Assembly (NCBI GenBank): GCA_963920765.1
Contig: OY987246.1
Coordinates: forward strand, 5,086,501 to 5,150,500
Reading direction: 5' to 3'
Length of the DNA: 64,000 nt
Source of the DNA: Ulota crispa
Lineage: Eukaryota; Streptophyta; Bryopsida; Orthotrichales; Orthotrichaceae
How positions within the stretch are numbered: the stretch's first letter is position 1; each line of letters begins with the position of its first letter. Shown here piece by piece: positions 11,622 to 24,113 of the stretch. A program made the position numbers and the translations under genes. A model generated the notes under the pieces. That model was not told where the DNA came from. It did not search any database and saw nothing but the letters and a program-made list of their open reading frames with translations.

Positions 11622-12165
11622 GAGCATTTGCATAATCAATGCAGATATTCAATTGCTCCAGTTAAGGCTTACTTAAGGATGGCTGAATTAGTAGCGGCTT
11701 GTAAGGAAGCGAACTCTTCTGTTAAGGTTGCAATTGGCATAAAGAAACCCTAAAAGCTTTTTTAGATGAGCGAAAAACTAACCAAGAGTGATGACGATAC
11801 AAGCAAGTTATCTGAGGAAATCTCGAGAGTCGGTCAAGGGATCTGCCTTCTAATCCTCGTCGGCGACGCGGTTGTCGTAGTAGAAGCTACGCTTGCGAGC
11901 ATTTGCATAAGCAATGCAGATGTTCAATTGCTCCAGTTAAGGATGGCGGAATTAGTAGCGGCTTGTGAGGAAGCGAGCTCTTCTGTCAAGGTTGCAATTG
12001 GCATAAAGAAATCCTAAAAGCTTTTTTAAATGAGCAAAAAACTAACCAAGAGTGACGACGATAAGTTACAAGCGAGTTTATCTGAGGAAATCTCGAGAGT
12101 CAGTCAAGGGATCTGCCTTCCAATCCTCATCGGCGACACGGTTGTCGTAGTAGAAGCTAGTACGC
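11622..12165 (-). repeat. tandem duplication of the 3' coding end and 3' flank of the receptor-like gene
   Basis: A unit of 264 bp recurs: ATGAGCGAAAAACTAACC at 11766 and its near-copy at 12030. A further partial copy starts at 11622, offset 275 bp because of an ~11-bp indel. The unit contains the last ~90 nt of the minus-strand coding sequence plus downstream sequence. Only the copy at 12078-12165 is joined to the complete gene; the block at ~11811-11896 is a coding-like remnant. Plus-strand frames run through each unit but are read here as antisense. Confidence 0.85.
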
Positions 12166-15100
12166 TTGCGCTCGTTGAAGCTAGGCGCCTTCTGAAACTC
12201 CTCTCGGCGGAGGTCGAACTCGTCGCTGACGTCTTCCACGGAGGAGTGTACTTGCAGCGCGTACTGGAGGTTCCACAGCACGTCTTCCATGGACGGTCGC
12301 CGTGTCGGGTCGTCCACCATGCACTTGCCCGCAATCTCGAGCACGGTGGCCAAAGACTCGGCTCCGCAGGTGCCGACGATGTCTCTGTCGATCAGCTCCA
12401 TTGACGGACCTTTCTCTTTCGTCAACCGCTCCTAGAGAATCACAAATTTAGAGCGAACCGTTTGATTCACAACGGAAATTCATGTTTAATATTGTCTTAT
12501 GAGAGTTTGTCTCCCTCGAGCAATCAGAACTGACAACGGCAACATTCAATTGCAGCGAGGAATGGCTAGGTTAAAGTTTCGCGTACCAGCTCGGAGCGGT
12601 TTTGCGGAAACGGATTCCTGATGGTAGGTGGCCTTCCAAGCACAATCTCCAGTAGTATGGCTCCGTAGTCGTAAACGTCTTGCTTATCTCTGTGATCTCG
12701 CCTGCAAATACACGTATTTTTTCTCAACTGTGAATTTCAGTTTTGTTCCGCTTCTACGAAACCTCTTCGAGTGCATCCATTGTGACATATTTTCACTCGT
12801 TTGATGTAAAAGCGATTGAGATGCCATGCACCTTAATCTTCTCGGTAATATTTCCGTTTACATCTCCTAATAACGGTCGGATATCTCGGATTCAAGTTTT
12901 TTTAGAATTTTTCCGCTTACATCTCTTCTTGTTCAAACTTCTGCGTTCTAGACCTGTGGCGTCGAAAATCTAATTGGAAATCGTTAGAAACACGTTCAAT
13001 TTGAGAAGCGAGAGCATTCTCAAACGCCGTTCTTAGCATATGTGGTGTCAAAGATTTGATTGACTTAAAATTAAGTTTGATTTGCGATATGAATTTTTGA
13101 AAATCGGCTATTACTGATGTTAAAAGTTGCTTTCTCGTTAGTTCTTTGTAACCTGCGGCTTAAATCATTTCTTAATAGAGAAATTCAACGTCGGTTTACA
13201 CCTGCCATGATAATTACGATCTGCGACCTTGAGAAACACTAACATGCAGAGGTGTAAGTTGAGAGAAGAGAATTGAAATAAACCTGCGGAGTGATCCTTC
13301 GTGAAAAAGTCGAGGACCTGCAGACTTGGCCTCTGCTGCAACAACCTGCATCAAAAAACGGAAATTAAGGAGTGGATTACTACACATAGAGAGCATCGCG
13401 CTTTGCCTTCGTTTACTTTCTCAGTAAGCTTTTTTTAAAGCCATTCCTGATCACGTTCTACTATGAAACCTACACTACTACTCTCCGCATTTAGTATTTT
13501 TCATGGCTTGCTGCAATCTGGTTATTCTTAGGCCTGACATTTTGGAAAAGCAAGGATTTTAACTTCATCGTCCCGAGGTTTATTACAGTATTTTCAAAGA
13601 CTTTCGTTGGTGACGTCAAAGAAAGCGAGAGAACTAGAAGTATCGGACTGTCACCTACATCCATGGAAAATGAAACCCGCCGGACAGGTAAACCGAAATC
13701 TGTCACTTGCGCCACCATGTTTGAATCTAGGAGAATGCTTGTGATTTTCAAGTTGTTGTAAAAGATCGGAGGCACCACGCCCGTGTGCAGGTAATGCACA
13801 CCTCGCCCAGCAGCAATCACGGCCGCAAGTCTGTGCGACCAAACCATTGGCTCCTTTCCAACATTCTCTGCACATAATTACGACGTAAATAAGCACGATG
13901 TTGTTTTTTCCATTACACTTTGTTTTAATTCGGAAAGTGTAAAAATATGCTAGTTTCGAGTTCTTTTGACTGCCGAGGGGCACTTACTTGCCAGGTGACT
14001 GCGGAGGTCGCCGTTCGCCATGAACTCGGAGACGATGAACAAGCGAAACGACTTAAACTCTTCCTCTTCCACGCAGTTGATCACTTCCTCGGTGCAGTAG
14101 CCGAGCACGCTCACCAGATGCTGGTGTCTGAGCTTACTCAGCACCTCCAACTGCGTCCGGTACTCGTTCATGTCTTCTTTCGACTTGAAATTCAGCCACT
14201 TAATAGCCACGACTGTCTTGTCGTCCAGTAAACCTTTGAACACCTGCACGAGTGCCGGAAACAAGTAACGTTTCTCCATTCGTTTTTCAAATTTCGAAGT
14301 GATTCTAACTGTTGCATGCCAAATTTCAACTCTCTCTTTCCATTGCCACTATTTTAGATCTAACTGTGCACTTGAATTCTAGATTTCGTAAGCGTCGCGA
14401 GGGACAATACGTCACCGGAGGTCGTCTCGTCGTATTATCTCGATAAGAAATTTTCAAAAAATCTTTACGGGATTAAAGATGATTGTGTAGATGGCGTACA
14501 TGTCTCTTGTTGATTGCAAGTAGGAATAATCGATTGTCGGCAAATATAAGACCTGTCAAAGAAGGAAGGAAACGGAGATCCATGAGGGAAGTTAGAGTTG
14601 CAGAGTCTCATACCTTGCCATGTCGACCTTCTCCGACAAGCGATCTAGGGCTGAAGTTGTTAGTTGCGCTCTTCAGCTCTTCAAGAGCGAACACTCTGTT
14701 TTGCGCTTGAGGCATTGTTCCTAATCTCATCGACTGCGACAGATATCCTGAAAGCGATGACAGGCATTTTAGAACGAAGATCTCCGAAGCTGCAGAAACT
14801 CAAACTCCTGCTATCTCCGGTCTAAGCAAAGCATAATACATCTCGTTGTAAAATCTGTGCAGATATGAGAGTCGTGAGAGCTTGCAACGAATTCGTACTC
14901 GCGTTAACGAAGAAGAGGAATTGAAGAAACTGGTGTGAGAGCGTACTGGCATTGGAGAGCAACTCGGACGGAATGCCGCGAAAGGAGCCAAAGTTGCCAT
15001 CCTCAGGGGCAGCAACGCTGTCTTTCTCATTCCCACATCGTCGCACGAGAAGATACACCACAGCACAAATAGCGATGGACAAGCAGATCCCGCCCGCAGC

Positions 15101-16357
15101 AGCGATAACAATGATAAGCACCAGATGGCTATGGAGCTTCCGGATGCCAATCGCAGCAGCAGTTTCAGTACAATACTTCTCCGATTCCTGCTTCTGTTTC
15201 CGCGTGTCCATGCAGTTCCCCTGAAACCGGACCCCCGGTTTCAGAAACGCATCCGGCGGGGCTCCGGTGAAAAAGTTCCCGGAGACATCGAGAGACGACA
15301 TCGATTTGCTCAGGGTGAGGTTTAACGGCAGCACACCACTGAAATGGTTCCTCGCAAGGTTCAAGGAGGCGAGTCTCGGAAGCGCGAATAGAAACAAGGG
15401 AGGAGTACCGGTCATGGCGTTCCCCGACACGTCCAGCATCTGTAGCGCCACGAACCTCTTTAAAAAATCAGGAATCACCCCGGATAATTTGTTCTGGCCG
15501 AGTTGTAAAGCAGCAATCTGTGGTCCCACAGAAGGAAAGCTCGGTCCGAAGCTGTTACCACCGAGGTTCAACAGCTTTAAGATTTTGAGAGCTTCCAAGT
15601 TGGGAATCACACCGGTGAAGCGATTGTGCGAGAGTGACAGCAGCTGCAGATTCGTCAACGACGCAATACTCCCGGGTATGGCTCCGGAGAGCAGGTTATT
15701 ATCCAGTAACAACGATCTCAAAGTCTTGAAGTTGGAAATGGACTCGTTGAGCTCGCCGGTGAGGGAATTATGGGAAAGAGAGAGCGTTTCTAGCGTTGGA
15801 AGAAAATAAGGCACAGTACCGGAAATGGCGTTGTTGTCCATAGCCAGCTCGCGCAACCCGGTGAGTTTATGAAGCGTTTTCGGTAGGGAACCGGTGAAGA
15901 GGTTGTTCGTGAAATTGACGACTTGGAGGTTGCTCAGCTGCGCTAGACTTGCCGGCACCGCCCCCCACATGCCCAAGTTCGTCAGCTCCAACCCTCGAAG
16001 GTCCGGGAACGCGAGCAGAGTCTCCACGAGTGTTGTTGCGGAGAATGACCCCGCGAGCTTCTCCTGATCCTGATCCTGATCCGCGACATTCTTCTTGTCC
16101 CCCACGATGCGGAGGTACGTCACCGTCTCCGACCCGGAGCAGATGACGCACACGTGCGCCGTCGGCGGGACGTTACAGAAATCGGTGCTTTGGTTCCATG
16201 CTGCAGTCACAGCCGGCTTCTGCAATAGCTCCCGGAGTGTGAGCAACCCTTCCACTTGCGCATACGGCAATGCTTCCACGCCATAACCCCAGGCCCAAAC
16301 AGCAACAACTATCACAAAAGTAACCAGTCTCTCCTTCGTCATCCCCCACGCCCCCAT
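12078..16357 (-). CDS. LRR receptor-like pseudokinase (LRR-VI type, At3g03770/At5g14210-like), seven exons, complete
   Basis: Minus-strand exons: 16357-14947, 14747-14614, 14243-13988, 13867-13659, 13345-13284, 12701-12587 and 12431-12078; 846 aa, phases consistent throughout. In order: a signal peptide (residues ~1-29), an N-terminal cap (DFCNVPP), about ten LRRs (~115-375), a Cys-containing juxtamembrane segment, one transmembrane helix (~411-438), an NARYLSQS linker typical of this family and a kinase-like domain (~490-805). The glycine loop GEGRHG (509-514), the beta-3 Lys530 and DFG (657-659) are present. The HRD motif is replaced by YNN (637-639) and the HRDLKxxN Asn by Ser644, so catalysis is probably lost, as in the Arabidopsis relatives. 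Likely a plasma-membrane signalling or scaffold protein; the ligand is unknown. The exon 4 donor (GAT|GTAGGT) has an upstream alternative (CGG|GTTTCA) in the same frame. Confidence 0.93.
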
Positions 16358-17165
16358 TTCGTCACCAGGTAAGCTTACTTCCTACCCCTCCTTCTCGTCA
16401 ATATTTCATTCTCCCTGCTTCACCATCAACACTTTCCATCTCAACCAAAATTCTAAAACCCCCTCTGTTGGCATTCTAAAACCCCAACGCGAACGAGTCC
16501 ACCTTCTCCGGCTCCGTCACTGTCAATAAGCTCAACATCGCGCAGCTTACAACAACAAGATACGCCAAAACGGCTACAAAGTTGAGCAAACCGAGGAGCC
16601 TGCTAACTTAGCTGCATCCCATTGGAACGGATCCTGCAGGTAAAAGCTAGTAAGAGATTATAAAAAATCCAAGACGCGCGCAGGTTGACAGAGCCCAGCT
16701 TTAACAGGCGGAGACGATGATGATGATGCACTCTACTAACTTACGTAATGCCAGAGCTCTCAAGTGCCGTAGCCTTGAATGCAGCAACGAGTTAGCTTTA
16801 ATCTCTGCTTGTTTGTTTGTTTGTTGGTTACAGCGTCCTACTGTACACTACAGATTCAACTCACGGTATCACCGCTATAGCTACGGGTGTATCGTTCCCA
16901 GCACTTCGGTCAGCTGGCTTGCTGCTCTTGTTTGTACAGACGTGCAGTGACGCTAGACTCCGTAAGTACGAGCGCTGCGTCCAAACTACCGGAGAATTCT
17001 ACACACCAGTCAACCCCGAGAGACGCAGCACTCTCACGCTGCCCACAGTCTTGCTCAGGTTCAGTGATTTGAGACTGAAGCATGCGGTTTATGGTGCGTA
17101 CGATCTTTCAGAGTCAAGAGCACATGCTGTGAATGATTTCGTCATGAGTTTTGGCTTCCGTCTTA
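16358..17165. promoter_or_regulatory. 5' flank and probable promoter/leader of the receptor-like gene
   Basis: Moderate-GC sequence directly upstream (on the minus strand) of the ATG at 16357. Pyrimidine-rich blocks near 16370-16470 would read as GA-rich leader in the transcript, and a short GAT microsatellite is near 16713-16727. Overlapping plus-strand frames (16717-17209) have no recognisable product. No specific element is assigned. Confidence 0.4.
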
Positions 17166-17170
17166 GAGTC

Positions 17171-19403
17171 CGGGGAGAACCGACATTTAGTGTATGGTCA
17201 GCCGGTTGAAATTGCTAAAAGGACCGGTTGAAACTTCAAACTACAGTAGTGCGTGGTTAACATGAAGGCATCCGGACAGAATTTTTTTTCATCTTATGGA
17301 AGCATTCACCGTAGCAGAACTCATCATGCGGAGAAGGAAAGCCATGCTTCTAGACTTCCTCCCTGCTAGCAGACAAATTTTTCTTACGTAGACAGGTTTT
17401 GTTCATAAAGCAGCCCCTGGACATTAATGCAAGAGGTGCTTTTCTCTTATGAAAACATTTTTTCTTACCCAGGCAAAGAACATGTGTTCTTGGCTTGACT
17501 GAGACAGGGACAATCATGTTAGGCAAGCATTTTTGTTACATGGGTTCATCCTATGGAGGCACCACTATATCGGATAAAACACCAACCCAAATTTTCTAAA
17601 GAAAACTTTTTGTACACTAAATATTGCATTCAAGTTGCCTTGAGTTACTTTACCATGGACAGTTACCTCATGGCTCATGGCTTGGCCATTTGAAGGGGCA
17701 TGCAACTCTTTAGGTACGAGGCTTTTCATATGGTTTATAACTTGGACATTATTGTTTTGTTTTTCCATAACGTCATTGTTGTTGCCAGGCCTTTTGAAGA
17801 TGGTTTCTTGTAGCAATTATTAATAAAATTTATTGTAGTATAATGGTGCTTGGTATGCCAATCTTTGTAACATAAGCATTTGGATAGGATCACAATCCCC
17901 TTCCCCTTTTGCCCAAAAGTGTATTAGGAGCCTTGTTAAGTTCAAGTGCTTGCATACAATCAGTGCTTGCTTTTTGTCAATGCCCATTACGACTCATCTA
18001 CTAGAAAGGTGTTTGGTTAGTAAAACAAAAAAAACACGTGGAAAAGCGCCTCCAAAGTTGTAACCACCAATACTTGGTGAAGTAATGCAAATAGAGTGCT
18101 TGTTTGATTTAGAATGTACTTAAAAAGTTGTAAAATTTTCAATTTATTTATTATAATTATTATTAAATATAAAACTTGAAAGTTTTTTTATTTATCTAAT
18201 CTATGATTAAAAATTAAATTTTTATAGTATTCTGCAAACATATTTAGATTTATAAATTAAAATGGAATTATATTTACATAAAAAAAAATTATTACATATT
18301 GTTATTTTTTAACATATATTGCTTTTTCTTATTTAATTCATTTTTTGTTTCTTTGGAAATAAAATTATTCAATCCACAAATATTAAATAAATCTGAAGAC
18401 AATAAAATGTATTTTTTAGTTAAGTACAAATAAATAAGTCTGTTTTTAAAAATAATTTAAACAAATAAAAGACAATCCAAAACATTTATGTTTAAAACAT
18501 GTTTGAATACAATTAACATTTTTTTCTAGCCTACAGTGTTGACCGTATCCAAGCACCACTATATATTGTAGTATCAACAAGTTATAGTTATATAGTATAC
18601 AATGTCAAGAAATTAGTGTGGGGCAACCCAAATGCAATGTTTGGTGTAGTATATTACAATATAAGTATAAGTATAAGTATTAAGATTTTGTAGGGAGTCA
18701 AATAACATTCAGTAGCCCGAAGAGAGGGTGCCTTTCCCACTCTTTAGGTATCATTCACAAACTTTATCTTGACAAAAAAATCAATGAGTTAATTGATTAC
18801 ATTTTTTTTTCTTTTTTTCTTTTCTGACATGGTTGGGCCCCCACATTGACATATGTGCACTAAATTGAGCCTCTCTTCATAAATTGTCACAAATTCAGCC
18901 AAATGTCCCCATAACTAAAGAATGGTGTGTAATATTCCACACCATTCTCTTGGAGGGAGGGCAGCCTTTGCTAGTGCTAAGGTAGTCTGCTCATATTCCG
19001 CTCATGCTTTAATCTTGCTCACCTCCCCAAATATATCCTACTGGTACATGTCTTATTCATAGCCTTTTCAACAATGTAGATGAGACAAACATTTGAGAGG
19101 TGGGCGGTTTTAGAGCACCTATGACCTTTCCACTTCAATATTTTATAACTAATTTCACAAACCTCCATAAAATATGAAAACACTTGGGATAGATGCCAAT
19201 TCCTCTTGTCTTTCAAGAAAAATTTACTGAAAATTATTTCAAAAAGTTTCACCTCCCCAAAATTCAGTTTCAGCCCTTAGATGAACGGTTTACGAGCACA
19301 CTACCTTACTGAATGTTATGCACTGCTCTATGCCCATGAATAAGCGGTTGTAAAGGGAAATGCCAGATTTCAGCTGCTGGTGAAGCTAAAAATTTCTTCC
19401 GTC
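17171..19403. mobile_element. composite transposon-like unit with GGGGAGAACCG... left end
   Basis: The left end (GGGGAGAACCGACATTTAG, followed by GGTTGAAA words) matches the left end of the unit at 45184. The right end (AAATGCCAGATTTCAGCTG.TGGTGAA) matches that unit's right end near 46070-46122. Inside lie a mariner-like element (17843-18562) and, near 18621-18650, an isolated CACTACACC-family right terminus (TTTGGTGTAGT). The boundaries are soft; the superfamily is not assigned. Confidence 0.45.
17843..18562. mobile_element. mariner-like MITE, second copy, expanded by AT-rich sequence
   Basis: Ends ATGGTGCTTGG and CCAAGCACCACTA match the element at 7772-8107, as do the internal words GGATAGGATCACA, TTGCATACAATCA and ACTCATCTACTAGAAAG. 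It is about twice as long; the extra sequence (~18110-18530) is almost pure A/T. The flanks are TA-rich. Confidence 0.55.
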
Positions 19404-19904
19404 TCAACTCTCAACTCTCAACTCTCCAGTCAAGTTTATGGTTTTAATATGCTTTGAGAAAGATTTGGGACTGGGGTTTGATTGTCAGTGTGTCTGTAAT
19501 CGAGCCCAGGCAGTCAGTGAATGCCAGTGAATGAGTCCACGGCGTTGCGGACGAGGCGCGGGTGCCTCTGCCTGAGAAAGTGATCTCAATTATGAAGTTC
19601 TGAGCGATTCAATTGATCTTTTGGCATGGCGGTGGTTTTCTTTTTTCTTTTTATGAGGGTTTGATCTTCTTTGGATTATGATGAAGTTGTGATGGAATTT
19701 ATGGTTTGTGCAAAGGATAAGGCACCTTTTCAAGAGTCTTTCTAATAATTAAGGTGTCCAATGTCAAGGGCATAGTCCAACGATAGAATCATAGAAGGCA
19801 CCTTGTTTTGAGAAAGGGCAAATAGGAAGTGCTTTACATGGCGTAAGCCGTAAGGCCTCCTCCCAAGGGTATTTCTGTAAGGTTTGAATCAAGCGGGCAT
19901 TTTG
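19404..19904. other. moderate-GC island, possible unrecognised exon or promoter
   Basis: The segment includes three tandem TCAACTC words (19405-19430) and a GC-rich patch (19500-19590, GCGTTGCGGACGAGGCGCGG) that stands out from the AT-rich surroundings. No long frame or motif is visible. It may be the 5' region of a gene whose next exon is at 21531-21658, or a gene fragment. Confidence 0.25.
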
Positions 19905-20185
19905 CAAATAACACCATATTCGTTAATTTAGGAAAAATGATACATTTTGGGACTTTCAAATTTTGAGGTGAAAGTTTTAGGTGATCACCTAAAATTGAGC
20001 TTAACATTTTTTTTTGTACATGTGTCCTCTCCTAAGAGGAGGAATTTGCAAGGGAAAATTTCTTAGTGGCTCAAACTAAATCCGATACCTTCAAATCTAA
20101 TTTAAGGTAACTTTTTGAGTTTAAGGTGGAGTACAAAGTAGGACACTTGTTTTTCCCAAATTAACAAATATGGTGTTAAATGACC
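19905..20185 (+). repeat. dispersed ~270-bp repeat, copy 2
   Basis: Inverted counterpart of 9990-10250: GATCACCTAAAATTGAG, TTTGCAAGGGAAAA, ATACCTTCAAATCTAA and AATATGGTGTTAAATG appear in order. Non-coding; class unknown. Confidence 0.55.
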
Positions 20186-22402
20186 TACCTGCACAAATTA
20201 GGGGTTTTGAGGTAAGGGTAAGGTCCACAAATTTGAGTTTTGAACTATGGGTTTAGGATGATGCAAGAAGGTGCCATTGCATATGGATTAGAATTAACAA
20301 GGGTGACTAATTTTATCAAAAATTGACCATTTTCTGGGAGGAATTTATAAATAAGGATAAGAGATTACAAAAGAAAGAAGGGTATACTACAATGGAATAG
20401 TGTCAATTTGGATATGTTTTGTAAATTTAGACTTGATGATTTGGACATTTTTTTGTCACTATGGATGTTTTTTTGTCATTTTGGACACATTTAATCAATT
20501 TGGACAATTTTGCTTGTAGTGGTATAGTTTTAAAGTAATCATAAGTAGGAGGCACAAGTATCAAGCTAAAAACTAGCCTTTTGCTTATGACTTGACAATA
20601 TAATCAATTGTCAATTACTAACTATTAGTTGCTAACTATGTTGTAGCTTTTTGTTTTGACCTGTAATTCTCCCAAGAAAGCTCTCACCAATGGCTTGCAC
20701 TAATGGCTTGGTATGCTATTGCACATATTTATTTGTAAGCTTTGAATGAAAATACTTAAAATAACTCATCTAATAGAAAACATTTGATTTTAGAAATTTG
20801 TTATCAAGATTATTGAATATTGAGATTTTAAATTTTAAATTAGTACTTGAAGAGTCTAATTCTATCATGTTATCTTATCATGTGCAACAAAACAAGATGA
20901 AATTGACCATACCTAAATAGAAGCAAGATTTTTCCTATTGTCCTTGTACGTAGATAGACTCTAAGTTTCTTTTGCCTTGGGCTAGCAAATACGCATGTGC
21001 GATACTAGCCAGTAAGCCTTCACTTGCAGTGTTGCTCATGTGTGAAGTTGTTGTGCTTTTTACAACATACTAATTCTTCCAAATCCATTTTTGAACAATT
21101 CTCAAAACTAACCTTCTTTCTTGGGCCTACTAAAAATTTAGGCAATGGTAGCATTGTGAATGTGCTCCTATTTATAAATACTTTGCATTTTGGTGTATTT
21201 TGTTTTTAAATCATCAAAAGGATATATGTATATCTCCAAAAAAATGTGAATAAAATAATGATAAATTTGGAGTTCTAGCACAATTTTAGTCACTTGAGCC
21301 AATATTGCAAATCACGTTTGGATTACTAACACGGAGTACTAATATGGAGTGCTAAGTTGAATTCTCAAATTTATGGTTTTTAATTCAGTTTTTACTTTTG
21401 CTTCAAGTGGACTATTGGCATTATTGTAATTGATGATGCTTGACTTCAAGTTCTAATGAGGATTTTTTTATGAAACATATGGAAGGAAGTTTTTATAAGA
21501 GTTTCGACTGGAAGCTTCCATTAACTGCAGGTTGATCATGTATTTCCATTGAAATTGATCCATTGATGAACTGATTAATAAGCACGGATTTATGAGCCTC
21601 AATCAATGCTCTGCAAGCTGATGGCGCAGGGTGTCTTTTCTGAATATCGTATCCGAGGTAAGCTTAGCCCAAGTAAGGTACAGTAGTCGGCTTGAAAACC
21701 GACCATCTAGCATTCACCTTTTTCATGGTTTTCAGTGGATGGGAGGATTTTTAGTTTATTTTTCAGTTAAAGAGAAATAGATGTGGAATGTAACACAAGT
21801 TGTTTTTTATTTTTTGAAACATTTTTTAATTACTTATGAATTTTCAAAGTGCATGTGTTATAGGTCTCTATTTATGATCCTAGATCTTCCAAGAATCATT
21901 CATTTGTAAGTTGTGAAGAGATTTGGGAAAGCAAGTAGAATGATTGGCTCTTGTAATTAAAAACAGCTTTTCTTTCATGTATCAATGACTGTAAGGGGAC
22001 AATTTAAGAACCACCTCATGTCCATTTCTCCATTGTCTACATGAGCGGTTCAAAATGACCAAACAATTTTTAGAACCAACTACCTTAAGCCCTAAATCTA
22101 CCACAATAAAAGATTTTTGTTGGAAAATGTTCAATTCTCTCTTGTGATATGTAACTTTGGGATATTGAATTTTGGATTTAGGAAATATGTTTGCAGAATT
22201 TTTTGAGAATGAAGGAGTCAATGGATGACTAAAAAAAATTAATTGCACCAATGCTCAATGCTAGTAGAAGTATGGTTAATATTGATTATGTTTTAAGACT
22301 CACATTTGGTCTAACTTGTCATTAAAATGCTTATGACAAATTGGATTCAAGGCAAGTCTTAAAACTTCCATGACACAAACCATGTTTCTACTAGTGTAAA
22401 CT
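20186..22402. other. AT-rich intergenic stretch with a small TACTACAA-ended MITE-like segment
   Basis: Mostly AT-rich with short frames. About 140 bp at ~20385-20525 start TACTACAATGG and end TTGTAGTGGTA, with repeated TTTGGACA words inside, and could be a decayed MITE. Apart from that and the exon-like block at 21531-21658, I see nothing definite. Confidence 0.35.
21531..21658 (+). other. exon-like block bounded by splice signals
   Basis: A good acceptor (TTAACTGCAG at 21521-21530) and donor (CGAG|GTAAGC at 21655-21664) enclose 128 bp of higher complexity. The right part could read from ATGGCGCAGGGTGTC (MAQGVFSEYRIR). The frames to its left are closed, so it would be a mostly untranslated exon. 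No partner exon is identified. Confidence 0.2.
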
Positions 22403-22660
22403 TTAGCAAAATTTTGAGCCCTCCAGAAGGCTCCTAACTCCACTTGAGAGATGTGCATGTAGAGAAAAATAGTTGCCATTTCTGACTGTCAAAACCTGCC
22501 ATTTTTGACATCTACAGTGTGTCATATGACGTGCCACGGCGGTTTTGGTATTAAATATAAATATAAATAAATAAATAAATAATATTGTTTTTGTTCACCT
22601 CCGTTATGTAGAACATTAGAGTGTTTTAGGGGCCCTGTGGAGGGTTCAAAATTTTGCTAA
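22403..22660. mobile_element. 258-bp MITE with 23-bp inverted termini
   Basis: The ends read TTAGCAAAATTTTGAGCCC.. and ..GGGTTCAAAATTTTGCTAA, complementary over 23 bp apart from one base. The interior is non-coding and contains a TAAATAAATAAATAAATAAT run near 22565. No second copy is in the window, and I could not settle the target duplication. Confidence 0.65.
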
Positions 22661-24109
22661 TAGAAGCCAAACTCAAAAAGGAGTAATACCACAAACAACA
22701 AAACGTTTAAAAAGAAACATGTATTGTAATTTTGGCTTTGCACATCAACTCCCAAATTTATTATGTCCCACTTTTTTTCAAATCTAGAGAGAACTTTTTC
22801 TACTAAAACTACAAAGATAAGTTTACTACATAGATTTTTGGGTTTAACATCTTTTTAAGTAGTGCTTCTAACATTGCAAACATATCCCTTTGCTTCTCAA
22901 AGATTATTGTTGGGGGGTATGCTTCACTATAAGCTTTGCTACCAATTTAGTAATGTCCCACCTGATTCATTTACAATATTTTTAGATCTCCTTGACAACA
23001 TATGTTTCCTAAGCATCTACAAAGGTTCCTATTGCTACATCATTACAACCTTCACAAAATCATATTGTTTCATTTTTCACCAAAGGATTAGATTAAATTT
23101 TCTTCAGACTATTCTAATCCTATTGCAATCTATGTATTGCAAACCAAAAACCTTACACAATATTTCACATTTTTAAATGATGTATTATAGTATATTACAT
23201 TGATATCACAAAATAATATACAATCTAAAGTACCTATATATATTTTATTTATTTATTTATATATGTATATATTCATATAAATATTTATACATGCATATGC
23301 AATACAATATAAAACAATATGAATCATTATGAGAAACTTCATTGCAAACTCACAAATCTTCTATTTTTAGTTATCTTGACAACAACTACAAAACAAGACC
23401 TTAACTTTGGGAAAAAAGTAAGATGAGAATAATATTGAGAATTTTGAAAAACAAATTTGGGTTCTTGTATGTTTCAATCCCAAACTTTTGGCATTGACAT
23501 AGATTTTATTTACAAACCTTGTTTCATCTTCCTCAAATACCATTTAACAAGCCATTATAAACCCCAACCTCACCCTCAAATTGACATTATGGTGCATACA
23601 ATGCAAATCTGTTGAAGCAAAATATTGTGCAATAGAACTTCAAACAAAACCAAGGAGCAAATGAACAAAAGAATCTCACAAATTGCAAGAGTTTGATTAC
23701 ATCCTTGCAAAGTAGCTCCCAAACTTCATACACATGATTCAAACTAAAGCCAAGTTCTTCAAGGAGAACATAATTTGGGAGATACACAAGTTAAATTTAG
23801 CTAATAAAGGTAGGAAATTAAACATTTGCATTGACTATGAAAATACTCCTTTAACTAATTGGATATGGTCACATTTGGAAATAATATAAATACATTGATT
23901 TCAAGGACATATATATGATCACACAAAACAAGAACAACTAAGAACAACTAGAACACTAATATTGATGAAGCTTGCTTCACAAAAAGAATATTTATGTCTA
24001 CAATGATTAAAATTACTCATTTCAATCATTGTCCAATCATGTTCAATCATTGTAAATAAAATTATTTTTGCAGTGCATGCCTCTAGAAAGACACAACCAT
24101 TAGATTTGT
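22661..24109. other. AT-rich intergenic stretch
   Basis: Contains frames at 22862-23176 and minus 23587-23787. They are AT-driven, Cys/Phe/Leu-rich and without recognisable domains. A TATTTATTTATTTATATATG microsatellite lies near 23245. No gene is supported. Confidence 0.45.
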
Positions 24110-24113
24110 TTAA

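Noticed and set aside
11568..12404. Plus-strand frames with M-S-E/K-K-L-T-K-S-D-D-D starts in each tandem unit
   Set aside because: They overlap the antisense of the receptor-like gene end and its duplicates; their similarity to each other follows from the tandem duplication.
14800..15150. Exon 1 of the receptor-like gene continuing to the stop near 14822
   Set aside because: Reading through gives a non-homologous tail; the donor at 14946 joins in phase to a family-typical linker and the kinase-like domain.
15125..16286. Plus-strand frames across the LRR exon (for example 15267-15809)
   Set aside because: Antisense shadows of the leucine-rich repeats; no independent motif.
22862..23176. 104-aa frame as a gene
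   Set aside because: AT-driven, no conserved motif, no splice or start context; not supported.
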